Under the pieces are notes generated by a model. It did no database searches. It was given only the letters and a program-made list of their open reading frames with translations, and had not been told where the DNA came from. Below are positions 1 through 10,910 of a stretch of 64,000 nucleotides of DNA, piece after piece. Origin of the DNA: Protonemura montana (taxonomy: Eukaryota; Arthropoda; Insecta; Plecoptera; Nemouridae). Position numbers and translations under genes: made by a program. Within the stretch, counting starts at the first letter, position 1; each line of letters begins with the position of its first letter. The stretch spans positions 14,160,651 to 14,224,650 of the forward strand of contig OX387603.1 of NCBI GenBank assembly GCA_947568835.1. The letters are read 5' to 3'.

Positions 1-1556
1 TGATTGATTTTAATTGGTTGCAGCAGCTGTGTATTATGGCAGCTGTGTCACGCGACATTGATGAGATCATATTTTAATAGTCATATTATGTCTACGTGCA
101 ACATCTCAATTATTTCTATGGTTGTTTTTGCAATTATCATTCAGATATTAGGTTATCATGAGGTGAGCGGGATGCGATGGAGCGATGGAGTTCAATGCAT
201 GTTATTACTATCAACATCCTCGAAGATTACAAAAATTGCACTAAAGAAAGATAAATTGGTAAAGGTACATCTGTCACGTCCGTTTGTCTAGTTTTATGCA
301 AGTTTCTGGTGTGGACCAGTAAAGTACACTTTTGAGTCCTGTAAAAGATGGACATTTATAAAAATGCAAGAATACATAAAAACAACATGTTTTACAAAAG
401 AAACAGAGCAATTCATAAGACATTCATGAGTGTAAGGCTCAATAAAAATGATATTAACAGAACCTACAACTAAACTAGTTTACGACTTTCCTTCAAAAAA
501 ATAAAATTTTGCAGTAAACTTCCTATTTCTCAAACTTTCATCACTTGCGGTAGATTTTGTTGTTATTGTTTGGTGGGTTAAATACATTGCAAAGACAAAG
601 TCCCTTTGTTCATGTCCTGCACAATTGAGAGATGAACAAGGCTAATTGTTATAATTTTAAGTTTTTACTCTCCAAATTGTCTCTCGTGCTAAATGTCTGC
701 GTTACACAAAAATGCAGTCAAATGCAGCCTACTTTCCTCTGAAACGTCGTGACACAAAATATTTTTCCAGAAAACTTGGAATGGCTTGGGAAACTTACAG
801 GTAGAGATTAGGTTTCGAGTCGCAAATTTTTGAGAGGTTATAACTAAAAAGTGTTCCTAATAATACAAAGGGTCTAGAATGGGTTGGCGTAGTGGTTTAG
901 AAACGATATAAAGAAGATGTTTGCATTGGACGTTTGGATTTCTTCCGAACATTTTGCTACATGTTGTAGAAATACCCAAGCAAACATGAAAGAAATATCA
1001 ATTTTAGATACTTTTTAGTTTTATACTATAAATGATTTTATGTCAAAGTGCAATCTGTCTGAACCAGTGAAACCCGATTAAATGATAAGTAAGAAGTCAC
1101 AAAAATGTGTCAGTAGAAACTCAGTTTGAAAGTAACGAGATGGATTTTGAAAACCCGCTGAAATAAAGGAGCGACTTCTCTAGTTAAAGTGCCGCCCTAC
1201 GCCGCCGTTCATGACGCCTTTTTTGCCGCTTATTCCTTGATCCGGGTCTGAGTAAATTGAAAAAACTAGGGTAAGAAATGTGTATCTACCTTTTTTGTGA
1301 TTGAGTGTCCAGAATCTCAAAGGTTTACGACTATAAAGAAAGGGAATTGAAGGGGGGACGGGGGAAGGGTAGCACAGAACGTTTCAATGCTATATATGCT
1401 ATGGAGTAAGATTCTGCCAAATGATTTACTTAACACTTTCGTTAGATCAACAATATTACATTAGATATGAATCAGTTAGGTTTGTGTTTTTAGTACACAT
1501 GTCTTCTAGTTATTGCTAATTGTTGAAAAAAAAAATTATTGTTGGATTGCTTTTCA
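1..1556. other. AT-rich non-coding sequence upstream of the metalloprotease gene
   Basis: I see no recognisable gene, RNA or repeat here. One short open frame near the start (about 4-291, +) contains a hydrophobic stretch followed by His-Glu and a good splice donor near 160. It is discussed as a weak candidate for a missing signal-peptide exon, not annotated as coding. Confidence 0.5.
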
Positions 1557-1803
1557 GGTTTTACCAATATCTAACCTTCCAGTTGAAGTGTTAGTTTAAA
1601 CTATTGCCATGACGACTTCCAATCACATGCAGTGGAATGCAAAGCTAACCAAAATTGTTTACCAAAATTTTTACCAAAATTTTCCAACTTAAGTTGGACA
1701 CCTAACTCATAGAAACATCTGAATTTCACTGCATGTTGTTGGAAGTCGCCATGGCAATAGTTTCAACTGACACGTAAACTAGGAGGCGAGATTTTGGTAA
1801 AAC
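1557..1803. repeat. Fold-back (MITE-like) repeat, family P, copy 1
   Basis: The two ends are inverted copies: GGTTTTACCAATAT at the left and ATTTTGGTAAAACC at the right. Inside, both arms carry versions of GCCATGACGACTTCCAATCA followed by CATGCAGTG, one on each strand. The centre has several CCAAAATTTT-type runs. Related arms occur near 13195, 30110-30380 and 36985. There is no coding capacity, so it is best explained as a miniature inverted-repeat element mobilised by an absent DNA transposase. The target duplication is not clear. Confidence 0.7.
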
Positions 1804-4055
1804 CTAACAATAGGAAAGTCCAATTGTTTTTCATTGTCACACGACGCTGAATTGCATGCCATGTCTTGTGGAGAAATAATGTGTGAACAGTAGGAAATAC
1901 TTCCCTATGTAATGTGTTAGACATAAAGGTGTGCCCGAGCATATCTAAGATGCATCGTCCTTGTCTTGGGCGAAGCAAAGCGAGCATGAAATATGATATC
2001 ACCTATGATCCTTTAGTGAATATTGAAAATCAATACTGAACCTCAATAAAAATATTGAAAACAACATTCCATACCCAGCAAAGAAATCTCTAAAAATCGT
2101 TAGAACACTGATGGCCAAAGGAAATTGACCGCTCTGTAATATTACGTTTAAAAAAGCGCTGGTACATTGATTTTTAATGTTTTCAAATGACAATTCGGAG
2201 GGTCTATGTTCAATTTCGTGCTGATCTTTTAGGTGTCAACATTTTAACTTTCTCAACTCGACCTTCAAGGAAACCGTCAACCCTTCTTGTCAGGTTAACA
2301 CCAAAATAAAATTGCAAGACAATGAAAAAAGTTCACCCCTAAATTATTCATTCCATCTAAAAATCTGTTTAAATTAATTCCCGGAATTACCTTCGCTTTG
2401 ATTCGTCATCGAGATTTATTAATTTAATAGATCCACAGAATTTAATTATTTCCCGTTGTGTATTCACGTGAATTGTCCAATTAAGGCTAAGCCAATAGCA
2501 ACCAAATTGAAATAGCTTTGATTATAGTTTCCATGCGATGCACTCGAAAAGTCGCGCGAAAGGATCGAAAGTTGTGTGGTTTCATAATGAAGATGTTCAT
2601 TGCCTGCAGCAGTCTACAAGAATTACCTGATTGGGTCAAGTGAGGTGATTAGCCCCAAGAGATAAAATGTTATGCAAATGCATGACGAGTATTGCCTCCT
2701 CACCAGCCTTGTGGTAGGTTACCGAGTTGGTCGAATCGAATGCACATGGCGGTTGAAAAGTATCTTGGCGCTTGTCTTGGGCGAGGCACTTGATATAATT
2801 ACAACTATCAGTTTAGTTTAATATAAAATCGGTATATCCATTGCCAACTGTGATAAACAACCTTCAGTGACATGCTGTGGAGGGGGAAATGGTCGCATGT
2901 TCTTCTCTCTCTTGCCTCTCAAGTTTTGGTCTTGAAAGTTTGCAAAAAAAGTTCAGTTAGCTGTCATTCCCAAAATTAACTGAAGGATATATCTAACTTC
3001 TGTCAGAAACGAACTGTCTGAAGTCAGTTAGATGAAATAGCCATTTAAGGAACCGTAGCTAGTCAGTTTTTTAAAGTAACTAGTTGTTGGAAGTTCGTAT
3101 ACTGACCCCAAAATTTGGCTTATAAATGCTGTAAAGTTCACAACATACAAAAATCCCTGGCCATTTTTACCCTCTTCCTAGTAACCTAATACAATTTCGT
3201 AGCTTAATTGCTGTACGTAGGTGGACAATCATTTCCCCCAGAAATAATTATTTAATTGTGAATTTATAGCAGTATGTACTATTATGTATTTACATTTGCA
3301 AGTAAACAAAAAAATCGCAATCCTTTTATACTTTTCTTTGCAAAACTTGACAGCGAGTTGGAAAATAGCGACATATGCGCGCAATACTCCGCACTCGAGG
3401 TCTTTGCAATTTACTGTCTAGTGCAATTCTTGTGTGTTTTGTTGTCTTTTTGTTATGTGACGTTTGATATGGCGTTAGATATAATATTCCTCAATTTGCA
3501 TACCTACCTCGGGGACGTTTTCCAGCAATGTGGTGTTTTTCTTGAGAAATATAATAGCGTACGTTTCTGCTTTGAAACATCAAAGGACTCTTCCATTCAT
3601 TTTTTTTTATATTTTTTATTGCAAAATGAATTCAAAATATGAACAGGTTTCGTACATTTCTACTGGGCACCAAATAATATAAATAGTGAATTCATGCATA
3701 TATTATCAATAGCAGACGAATTTGACCAAATATTACTCATTAAACTTGACAAAATTACTCATTTGACCCATCTACCTCTTATACAGGTATATTTGTACAC
3801 GATTTGACCTCTAAAAGCAAATAACTTTAGCAGTTAGCTAATAAAACTAGTTAAATAATCCATATCAAGTATCGGACTTGACCTGAATAACTAGTTTCGT
3901 TACCTAGTGCGTATTTAAATTCTCGAACATAATAATCACCTGTAGCGGGTCCGCAAGAGCAGATAATATTAGGTTTCATTTACGGGAGAAAAAATTTTCA
4001 TATGGCATGATTTTTTTCAGCCTAGACTGCAGGACATGGTTTATAATTATTTGTT
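1804..4055. other. Non-coding AT-rich sequence
   Basis: The open frames are short (the longest is about 122 codons at 3274-3642, +) and resemble no family I know. Several CTAGTT/AACTAG-containing segments near 2950-3090 and 3830-3900 look like degraded repeat material. No gene is supported. Confidence 0.5.
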
Positions 4056-4462
4056 ATGGTTGTTAGATTCATATCTATTTTATTTAACCTTAACACTAGT
4101 TTTGTCAAAACTTTTTAAACTAGGTTTTAAATTCCAAGTGAAGAACAACTATTTCCAACGTTTTGTAACTTGTACCTGTTGCTTTATTTAGGGTCAAAGC
4201 AGTTCTGACAATTTTCCGATTATAATTTTTTTTCGAAATTACAAAATATGTTAGTTTTTTTAAATATTGGTTAGATTTGTTAGATGCATTTGGGATGCCT
4301 GAACTAGGTAATTGTTTTTATTTCTGTGTTTTTTTTGTTATCAGAAAATTGTCAGGACTGCTTTCACCCTTGATTTAGTAGCAGGTAGGTACGAAACTCT
4401 GGGAAATTTAGTTGTTCTTCGCTTAGAATTCAAACCCCAGTTTAAAAAGTGTTTATCATTAA
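4056..4462. repeat. Fold-back repeat, family M, copy 1 (diverged)
   Basis: The left arm (about 4110-4200) and right arm (about 4340-4460) are inverted relatives. Each holds a version of the segment that reads, in the outward direction, a CCCTTGA-like start, a short stem-loop, ACGAAACGTCGGGAAATTTAG, then TTGTCCTTTACTTAG. A better-preserved copy is at 20692-20972, with half copies at 25115-25300 and 52150-52365. No protein is encoded. Confidence 0.6.
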
Positions 4463-4850
4463 AATTAAATTCACAATACATTCAAGAATTTGCATGACAA
4501 ATACTGTAGCTATTACTTATATCACCAAACGCAAAGTTCATACGAAGAAAGTAATCATGCCATTCATCATTGACAATTCCGTTTAAACGCCAAATTGTTG
4601 TCTTTAAAACAATTTACCGTCATTGCTATTTAAAGTCACGTACCAAAACATACTACCAAGTTCTCATGCTTTGCTTTCTTAGCTGTAGACTCGCGGGTGT
4701 TGACTCTCGCGAAACTTAACTGTTAAGTGAGCCGAGAGGGAAAGTGTCGAACTATGCTCTAGGGATCAGCTGATGGGGTCAAATTTGGTGCGAAGTGAAT
4801 ATATTTAGTATATACCGAGAATGATAAACGCATCTTGTTTACTAAACTAC

Positions 4851-5222
4851 TGTTATCTATTAGCTCTATCTTAGTTTAAAAATTGCACCGCGCGAGGGCG
4901 CTTATTTGTATTTTGCCACCATGTTGGACAAAAAACCGCAGTACCGATTGCTCAGCCACGGAGGTAACATCGGCCTCTGTGTGCTTTTGTTATTATCGTT
5001 TGTTTACACCGAAAAATTACCGTTTGGTTAGTAAACATTGTGTTAACCGTCACCTTGTGTTTTCATTCGTGTAACCTTTCCTCCTCCGCGTTTACCGAGT
5101 GAATTAGACCACGGTAAAAACCTTTCAGGCATTGCAGGATAGTGAGTGCGCGGGTGAACGAGAGCCAGCCACCCTAGAGCTACCCCGTGGGATCAGTGCA
5201 GGGTGTGTGTGTGTTTTTAACA
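4851..5222 (+). repeat. 5' long terminal repeat
   Basis: 372 bp, TG...CA ends. It contains a GT-dinucleotide run near the 3' edge and GC-rich patches (for example CCGCGCGAGGGCGC near 4889). A 63-codon open frame lies inside it, but the same frame sits in the 3' LTR and it is not a gene. The element's promoter should lie here; no clear TATA box is visible. Confidence 0.96.
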
Positions 5223-5237
5223 TTTCAGAAGTGGGAT
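5223..5237 (+). promoter_or_regulatory. Probable primer-binding site (tRNA-Leu-like)
   Basis: TTTCAGAAGTGGGAT starts immediately after the LTR. As I remember insect leucine tRNAs, their 3' ends read ATCCCACTTCTGACA before CCA, so this site would pair at 14 of 15 positions with the acceptor/T-arm region but without the CCA. Some insect gypsy-type elements do lack the TGG at the start of the primer site. The tRNA assignment is inference. Confidence 0.55.
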
Positions 5238-5458
5238 ATGGACTAAAACCTTGATTGGACTTGTCACCGTTTATTAGAACTTAGAACCGTGTGATTTTCG
5301 TATTTTTCCTTTTTTTTTTGTTTTTGTGCCCTGTTTTTGGTGGAACTATTTTGTTGCGCGTAGTTTTGTTTTGTGCTCCGCGAGTAGCATTTTCATGCGT
5401 AGTTTGCCCGCGAAGTGTATCCCTCCGCGCCACACTGGAACGCTTTGACTACAATATC

Positions 5459-8400
5459 ATGTCGAAGGGTAACAAAGCAAAGGGCAAGGGCCGAAAGGGC
5501 AGATCGCCTAGCCCTACACCCAGTAACAGAAGTTATGCGAGTGCCGATAGCCATCGTGATGCTGAAGGTGCGGGCCGCAGCACAAATACCGGACCGACGG
5601 TCGACCCCAACATGACTGCCATGCTTGCGACGCTGACTACGCTAATGCAAGGGTTGCAGCGAGGACAGTCGCCCTTAGCATCGGAGGCAAGCGCCTCAAA
5701 CTCAAACACTACAGTCAAAATGGTACCGGATTTGAGCCGGTATATTCATGATTTTGATGGAGAGACCACAAGCAACGCGCGTGAGTGGCTTCGAAACATC
5801 GAAGCGACGGCTGCACTCTACAATTGGGGAGACGCAGTGAAGATGGAGGCGGCACGAGCCCACCTCACCGGAGCGGCTCGTCAGTGGTTTCGTAACTGCC
5901 ACGAAAACATGGAAGATTGGAGTTCTTTTAAACGGGAATTTTCGGACACGTTCATTGGACAGACAAGCCTGCCAGAGAAGTGGGCGAGAATGACTCGTCG
6001 GGAACAACAGCCTGGCGAGAGCTTAATGACTTATTTCTTCGAGAAGTCCGCTCTCTGCAAGGACCTCGACCTCAGCTTCTCGGACACTAAAAAACAAATC
6101 GTCATTGGACTCCTGTCCCGAACTTTGAGCGACTCACTTACGGCGAGACACTCACAGAATGAGAAGGAACTATTACTCCACATTCGTGAAGTAGAGGAGG
6201 TTGACCGTGAGCGTGCTTCAAGGGCAAACGTTCGAAAAACCCAGTCAGGCAGACTGGCCGAGGCACCAAAACGTTCTGGGAACCAACCAATACCAAACCA
6301 ACAGAAGCAACCGCCGCCATTCGTCCCAAATCGTAACGGGACAACTCCAACCGGAACCGCACCGACTACGTCAGGCTCTTGGAGAGAGAGAAGCAGCGCC
6401 GCCTCGCCAAGAAAGCAGTCTGAGCAGGAATGCTACAACTGTTACCGTAAAGGGCATATCTCACGTGATTGCCCAGATCCGAAGAGACCCTTCTTCTGCG
6501 TACGTTGTAAGACGGAAGGCCACACACAACGCCACTGCACAACTGTTCTGAACACAGTTCCCGAATCGCGAGCCGCAGCTATTGTCGTGCCACGACCAGG
6601 ACCAAGCAACTCCGTCAGCTTAGTTGGAACTACCGAGGGTACTAGTCCTGCTAAGTACTTGCGTACCGCCGTTATCAATGAGCGAAGTGTGCAATCGCTG
6701 ATCGATCCCGGGAGTTCAAGCTGCATTATGCAGGCGAGTGCGGCAATATCATGTGGACTAACGCCACAGGCATCGGATTGTCTCCTGACCGGCTTCGGAG
6801 ACAAGACCACAAAGGCCCTGGGGATGGTCACGGCCAATGTTACCATCGATGGCGTGATTGGTGAGAAGATTTGTATCCTGATAGTTCCGGACGCCATGCA
6901 ACCCGTGGAACTGATAGTCGGCCGGACTTGGACAGATCTACCCCACGTGTCCTATGCGAAGATTGACAACCAGCTCATCATAAAGAACAGTCCTACCGAG
7001 CTTATTAAGCAGCTGACCACATACCAGCCTGAAACCAGCAGCGACCGACTACAGCTGAGAGCCGTCCGCGACACCGAAGTCTCCGCAAACTCTATTAACT
7101 TCGTACAAGTGACAGGAGGAACAGAGATCGATGGTCTCGTCATCGTGGAAGCTGGTAACCATGACGCATTGTTTGCCCTCGAGAAGGGGCACACTGTTTT
7201 GCCTGTGCTAAACAGCACGGACTGCACACGCATTGTGAAGACAGGAGAGTGCATCGTGCGCTCAACTGCAGTGGAAGGTCTGAAGACGGTCAACGAGGAA
7301 ACAGCCACCGACCGACAGCCCATTGTCAAGACACAGATCAAAATTGGAGATGAAGTGACCACTGAACAACATGAGTCGTTAGCGCAACTAGTGAATGAAT
7401 ATCGACATTGTTTTGCTCAAAATCTCAACGAACTAGGCTGCACAGACATCGCCGAAATGACTATCAATGAACTGCCGAATAGTAAACCAGTTGTGCGAAA
7501 ACCGTACCGAACCAATGCGAGGGAGCGTACTGTGATCAGTGACATTGTGAAAGAATGGAAGGACCATGGGATAGTGACCGAGACTAGGTCACCATACAGC
7601 AGCCCAGTGTTGCTAGTTAAGAAGAAGGATGGATCTGAGCGATTAGTGATTGATTACCGTGGCCTGAATCAACAGACGGTTAAGGAGAATTTCCCGTTGC
7701 CGAACATTGACGACCAATTAGAGCACCTGTCCGAAGCCAAAATATTTGCAGTACTCGATCTTGCACACGGTTACTTGCAAATCCCCTTGAGCCCGAGCGC
7801 ACGAGAAAAAACTGCCTTCGTCACATCGGACGAAACGGGGGAATTTACAAAGATGATGTTTGGCCTGACAAACGGACCCGCCGAGTTTCAGCGATTAATG
7901 AACAAAGTACTGGGACCCCTTCGCAACACGGTAGCGATGTGTTATCTGGACGATATATTAATCCCAGCGCCAGACTGGAAGACCCTGATGGAACGTCTTC
8001 GTATGGTATTCACCGCCATCGCAAATGCAAAACTAACAATGAAGCTCAGCAAGTGCGAGTTTGGTAAAACTCAAGTGGACTACCTTGGGTTCACAATATC
8101 CGAGGGAAGCATTAAACCAGGACTGCGCAAGACCGATGCTATTCGACATTTCCCAGCACCGTCCAATGTCCACGAGGTCAGACGTTTCCTCGGTTTATCT
8201 GGATTTTTTCGCCGCTTCGTAAGTCACTACTCGTCCATTGCAGAACCGTTGACGAGACTCACGAAGAGCACGACGCCGTGGGCATGGGGAAAAGAACAAC
8301 AGATTGCCTTCGACAGCTTGAAGAAGAGTTTGACTATTGCTCCGGTACTGGCTCTCTACAACCCCCGCGCAAGAACCGAACTCCACACCGACGCCAGTAG

Positions 8401-10183
8401 CCAGGGATTAGCGGGAATGTTACTGCAAGCCGACGCCGACGGCGAGCTACGATTAGTTTACTGCGTCAGCAAACGCACTAACGAACATGAGAAGTTCTAC
8501 CACTCAAGCAGACTTGAACTCATGGCCATCGTCTGGAGTGTCCAAAGACTACGTCCGTTCTTACTCGGTCTACAATTCACCATTGTCACAGACTGCCAGG
8601 CACTCATTTACCTGAACGAGCACAAGACGATCAACCCAGTGATTGCTCGAGCCTATGACATCATCCAAGAGTATTCCTTCACCATACGCCACCGACCCGG
8701 AACAAAGATGAGACATGTAGATGCGTTGAGTCGAGCGCCCTATGAACCCCCAACAGACACGATGGACGAAATTGTGTCAACCCAGCTGGAGGTCATGCTA
8801 ACACTGACCGTCATCGACCAGGTGCGCATGATGCAGCATAATGACCCAGACATCCGGACGCTGGTGACCATCTGCGAGAAACAGCATGAAGACAGAACGA
8901 AAGAAGAGACTATCCGAATTAAAGAGCTCGAACTCAAAAATGGTATTTTGTACCGAACCGAAGGAACTGCACGACTCTTCGTTATACCGAAGAAAATGAG
9001 GAAGGGATTAGTGGTGAAATGCCATGACCAAGCTGGACATTTCTCAGTTGACCGGACCGTGGCAAAAATCCGGGAACTTTACTGGTTCCCTTACATGCGT
9101 CGCTACGTAAAGGACCATGTCAACCACTGTTTCAGCTGTTTGTTGCACAAGACTCCGCGCGGTAAGCAGCCAGGTTTTCTTCACTCGATACCGCCGGGAA
9201 AACGCCCATTTGCGATCTGTCACATCGACCACCTGGGGCCATTCCCTCGTAGCAGCAAGGGAAACACCGAGCTCTTGGTAATTATCGACAACCTCACGAA
9301 GTATGTGCACCTCTACCCAGCAAGAAGTACGAGTACAAAGGGCATACTCGCAAGCCTGAAGAAATTTGTCGGAGAGAGAGGACTGCCGGAACGAATCATC
9401 TCGGATCGCGGCACATGTTTTACATCGCATGACTTCGCCAGTTTCTGCGAGGAAAACGGAATTAAACATACACTAAACTCGACTCGACACCCACGAGCCA
9501 ACGGCCAAGTGGAAAGAGTCAACAGCACCGTCCTGCCGCTGATCGCCGCAGCCATTGACCGGGAAAACCATGCGGACTGGGACGCCCAGTTACCAGAAGT
9601 TCAACGACACTTAAATACAGCTCCAAACAAAGCTACCAAGCATTCGCCATTCTTCGTTCTCCACGGGTACAACCCGCAATTCTTCCCCGAGGACAACATG
9701 ATCAATGAAATTATTGGTACTAATTCTTGTAAGCCAACAGACACCCAAGCAGCTGCACGACAGGCCATTATCACCCAGCAGTTGCGCACCGAAGAGCGAC
9801 ACAACACCCGTCGGTACTCATCCCAGCAGTATGCAGTGGGGGACATCGTCTTTATGAGGAGGGCACCAGTCCATACCGGACAACCCACTAAGGCGCAAGC
9901 AAAGTACCGCGGACCCTTGGTTGTCTCCGCCGTCTTGCCCGGGGACACATACCGTGTCACGCAATTGAATGATGACAACAATAGTTTCTATGCGACCACC
10001 GCCCACGTCTCGCAGCTGAAGATCTGGCGAGGTTACATGGACGAGGAAACTGAGGATGACGCTATCGACAAAGAGCCGGGAGCCTCCGACTCCGGAGATG
10101 ACACCGACCCAGCCGGCGAGGACACGCCAAGCAGACCGAAAAGGGACTGCAAGAAGCCAATCCACCTGACTGACTATGTTTAG
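5459..10183 (+). CDS. Gag-Pol polyprotein of Ty3/gypsy-type retrotransposon
   Basis: 1574 aa. The open frame extends back to 5291, but only from a GTG; the first in-frame ATG is at 5459, giving MSKGNKAKGKGRKGR. Order: basic N-terminus; a retrotransposon Gag capsid-like region (about residues 85-240); two CCHC zinc knuckles (C325-C338 and C347-C360); aspartic protease with its active-site Asp at 416 and the second motif LIVGR; reverse transcriptase with YLDD at 829-832; RNase H starting at HTDASSQG (Asp 978) and ending at the HVDALSR segment; integrase with HX4H (1189, 1194) and CX2C zinc finger, then D1257, D1316 and E1352 with D35E spacing; a C-terminal region ending in an acidic stretch. 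Gag and Pol are in one frame, so no frameshift is needed. It should make a virus-like particle, copy the RNA and integrate the cDNA. Odd: the protease motif reads DPG instead of DTG or DSG. No env, no internal stop. Confidence 0.96.
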   Translation: MSKGNKAKGKGRKGRSPSPTPSNRSYASADSHRDAEGAGRSTNTGPTVDPNMTAMLATLTTLMQGLQRGQSPLASEASASNSNTTVKMVPDLSRYIHDFDGETTSNAREWLRNIEATAALYNWGDAVKMEAARAHLTGAARQWFRNCHENMEDWSSFKREFSDTFIGQTSLPEKWARMTRREQQPGESLMTYFFEKSALCKDLDLSFSDTKKQIVIGLLSRTLSDSLTARHSQNEKELLLHIREVEEVDRERASRANVRKTQSGRLAEAPKRSGNQPIPNQQKQPPPFVPNRNGTTPTGTAPTTSGSWRERSSAASPRKQSEQECYNCYRKGHISRDCPDPKRPFFCVRCKTEGHTQRHCTTVLNTVPESRAAAIVVPRPGPSNSVSLVGTTEGTSPAKYLRTAVINERSVQSLIDPGSSSCIMQASAAISCGLTPQASDCLLTGFGDKTTKALGMVTANVTIDGVIGEKICILIVPDAMQPVELIVGRTWTDLPHVSYAKIDNQLIIKNSPTELIKQLTTYQPETSSDRLQLRAVRDTEVSANSINFVQVTGGTEIDGLVIVEAGNHDALFALEKGHTVLPVLNSTDCTRIVKTGECIVRSTAVEGLKTVNEETATDRQPIVKTQIKIGDEVTTEQHESLAQLVNEYRHCFAQNLNELGCTDIAEMTINELPNSKPVVRKPYRTNARERTVISDIVKEWKDHGIVTETRSPYSSPVLLVKKKDGSERLVIDYRGLNQQTVKENFPLPNIDDQLEHLSEAKIFAVLDLAHGYLQIPLSPSAREKTAFVTSDETGEFTKMMFGLTNGPAEFQRLMNKVLGPLRNTVAMCYLDDILIPAPDWKTLMERLRMVFTAIANAKLTMKLSKCEFGKTQVDYLGFTISEGSIKPGLRKTDAIRHFPAPSNVHEVRRFLGLSGFFRRFVSHYSSIAEPLTRLTKSTTPWAWGKEQQIAFDSLKKSLTIAPVLALYNPRARTELHTDASSQGLAGMLLQADADGELRLVYCVSKRTNEHEKFYHSSRLELMAIVWSVQRLRPFLLGLQFTIVTDCQALIYLNEHKTINPVIARAYDIIQEYSFTIRHRPGTKMRHVDALSRAPYEPPTDTMDEIVSTQLEVMLTLTVIDQVRMMQHNDPDIRTLVTICEKQHEDRTKEETIRIKELELKNGILYRTEGTARLFVIPKKMRKGLVVKCHDQAGHFSVDRTVAKIRELYWFPYMRRYVKDHVNHCFSCLLHKTPRGKQPGFLHSIPPGKRPFAICHIDHLGPFPRSSKGNTELLVIIDNLTKYVHLYPARSTSTKGILASLKKFVGERGLPERIISDRGTCFTSHDFASFCEENGIKHTLNSTRHPRANGQVERVNSTVLPLIAAAIDRENHADWDAQLPEVQRHLNTAPNKATKHSPFFVLHGYNPQFFPEDNMINEIIGTNSCKPTDTQAAARQAIITQQLRTEERHNTRRYSSQQYAVGDIVFMRRAPVHTGQPTKAQAKYRGPLVVSAVLPGDTYRVTQLNDDNNSFYATTAHVSQLKIWRGYMDEETEDDAIDKEPGASDSGDDTDPAGEDTPSRPKRDCKKPIHLTDYV

Positions 10184-10286
10184 ATTTAGATTTAGATTGT
10201 AAATGATAATCATTTAGGATAGACTTGTTAGTTTTTGTAAATTTTCATCCCTAAATCGAGGACGATTTAGAAGAAGGATGGCCGAG
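10184..10286 (+). promoter_or_regulatory. Element 3' non-coding tail with polypurine tract
   Basis: Begins right after the gag-pol stop with three near-repeats of TTTAGAT. The last bases before the 3' LTR, GAAGAAGGATGGCCGAG (10270-10286), are purine-rich and in the position expected for the plus-strand primer, although interrupted by pyrimidines. Confidence 0.6.
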
Positions 10287-10658
10287 TGTTATCTATTAGC
10301 TCTATCTTAGTTTAAAAATTGCACCGCGCGAGGGCGCTTATTTGTATTTTGCCACCATGTTGGACAAAAAACCGCAGTACCGATTGCTCAGCCACGGAGG
10401 TAACATCGGCCTCTGTGTGCTTTTGTTATTATCGTTTGTTTACACCGAAAAATTACCGTTTGGTTAGTAAACATTGTGTTAACCGTCACCTTGTGTTTTC
10501 ATTCGTGTAACCTTTCCTCCTCCGCGTTTACCGAGTGAATTAGACCACGGTAAAAACCTTTCAGGCATTGCAGGATAGTGAGTGCGCGGGTGAACGAGAG
10601 CCAGCCACCCTAGAGCTACCCCGTGGGATCAGTGCAGGGTGTGTGTGTGTTTTTAACA
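10287..10658 (+). repeat. 3' long terminal repeat
   Basis: 372 bp. I found no difference from the 5' LTR when reading the two side by side, including the embedded 63-codon frame. It is followed by the CTAC target duplication at 10659-10662. Confidence 0.96.
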
Positions 10659-10910
10659 CTACCATAGGCATAATAATTATCTACTTACTGCTTAACGCCC
10701 ACATAAACCGATGCCTTATCTTCGTGCCCACATTTGACTCTTTACCATGGTATTTAGAGAAACTGAAATTGATGGTGAACTGGTAGATAATAATGGTAGA
10801 TTTTTGAGAGGGTTGGTACCCCTTGCGTCATCATTTTTATCGCAGAATATATATTTTGTAAAATAGGCTAATTTTTGGTTTATTATTGTAATCGTTCTAT
10901 CATAGCGCTA

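Larger units (their letters stand above)
4851..10658 (+). mobile_element. Complete Ty3/gypsy-type LTR retrotransposon
   Basis: A 5808-bp element bounded by two 372-bp direct LTRs that start TGTTATC and end TTTTAACA. A 4-bp target duplication, CTAC, lies just outside both ends (4847-4850 and 10659-10662). The LTRs appear identical base for base on reading. A tRNA-primer-like site follows the 5' LTR, a purine-rich tract precedes the 3' LTR, and one long gag-pol frame fills the interior with no env. The domain order protease, reverse transcriptase, RNase H, integrase is that of Ty3/gypsy (Metaviridae) rather than copia. Identical LTRs, an intact frame and an intact target duplication indicate a very recent insertion that may still be mobile. 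The flanking sequence is ordinary non-coding DNA upstream of the recognised host exons. Confidence 0.97.

Noticed and set aside
4883..5074. 63-codon frame repeated identically at 10319-10510
   Set aside because: Both lie inside the LTRs, so the identity reflects LTR identity and not a duplicated gene.
5291..5458. N-terminal extension of gag-pol with a hydrophobic leader
   Set aside because: The extension starts at GTG and has no ATG before 5459. The hydrophobic stretch is leader RNA between LTR and Gag.
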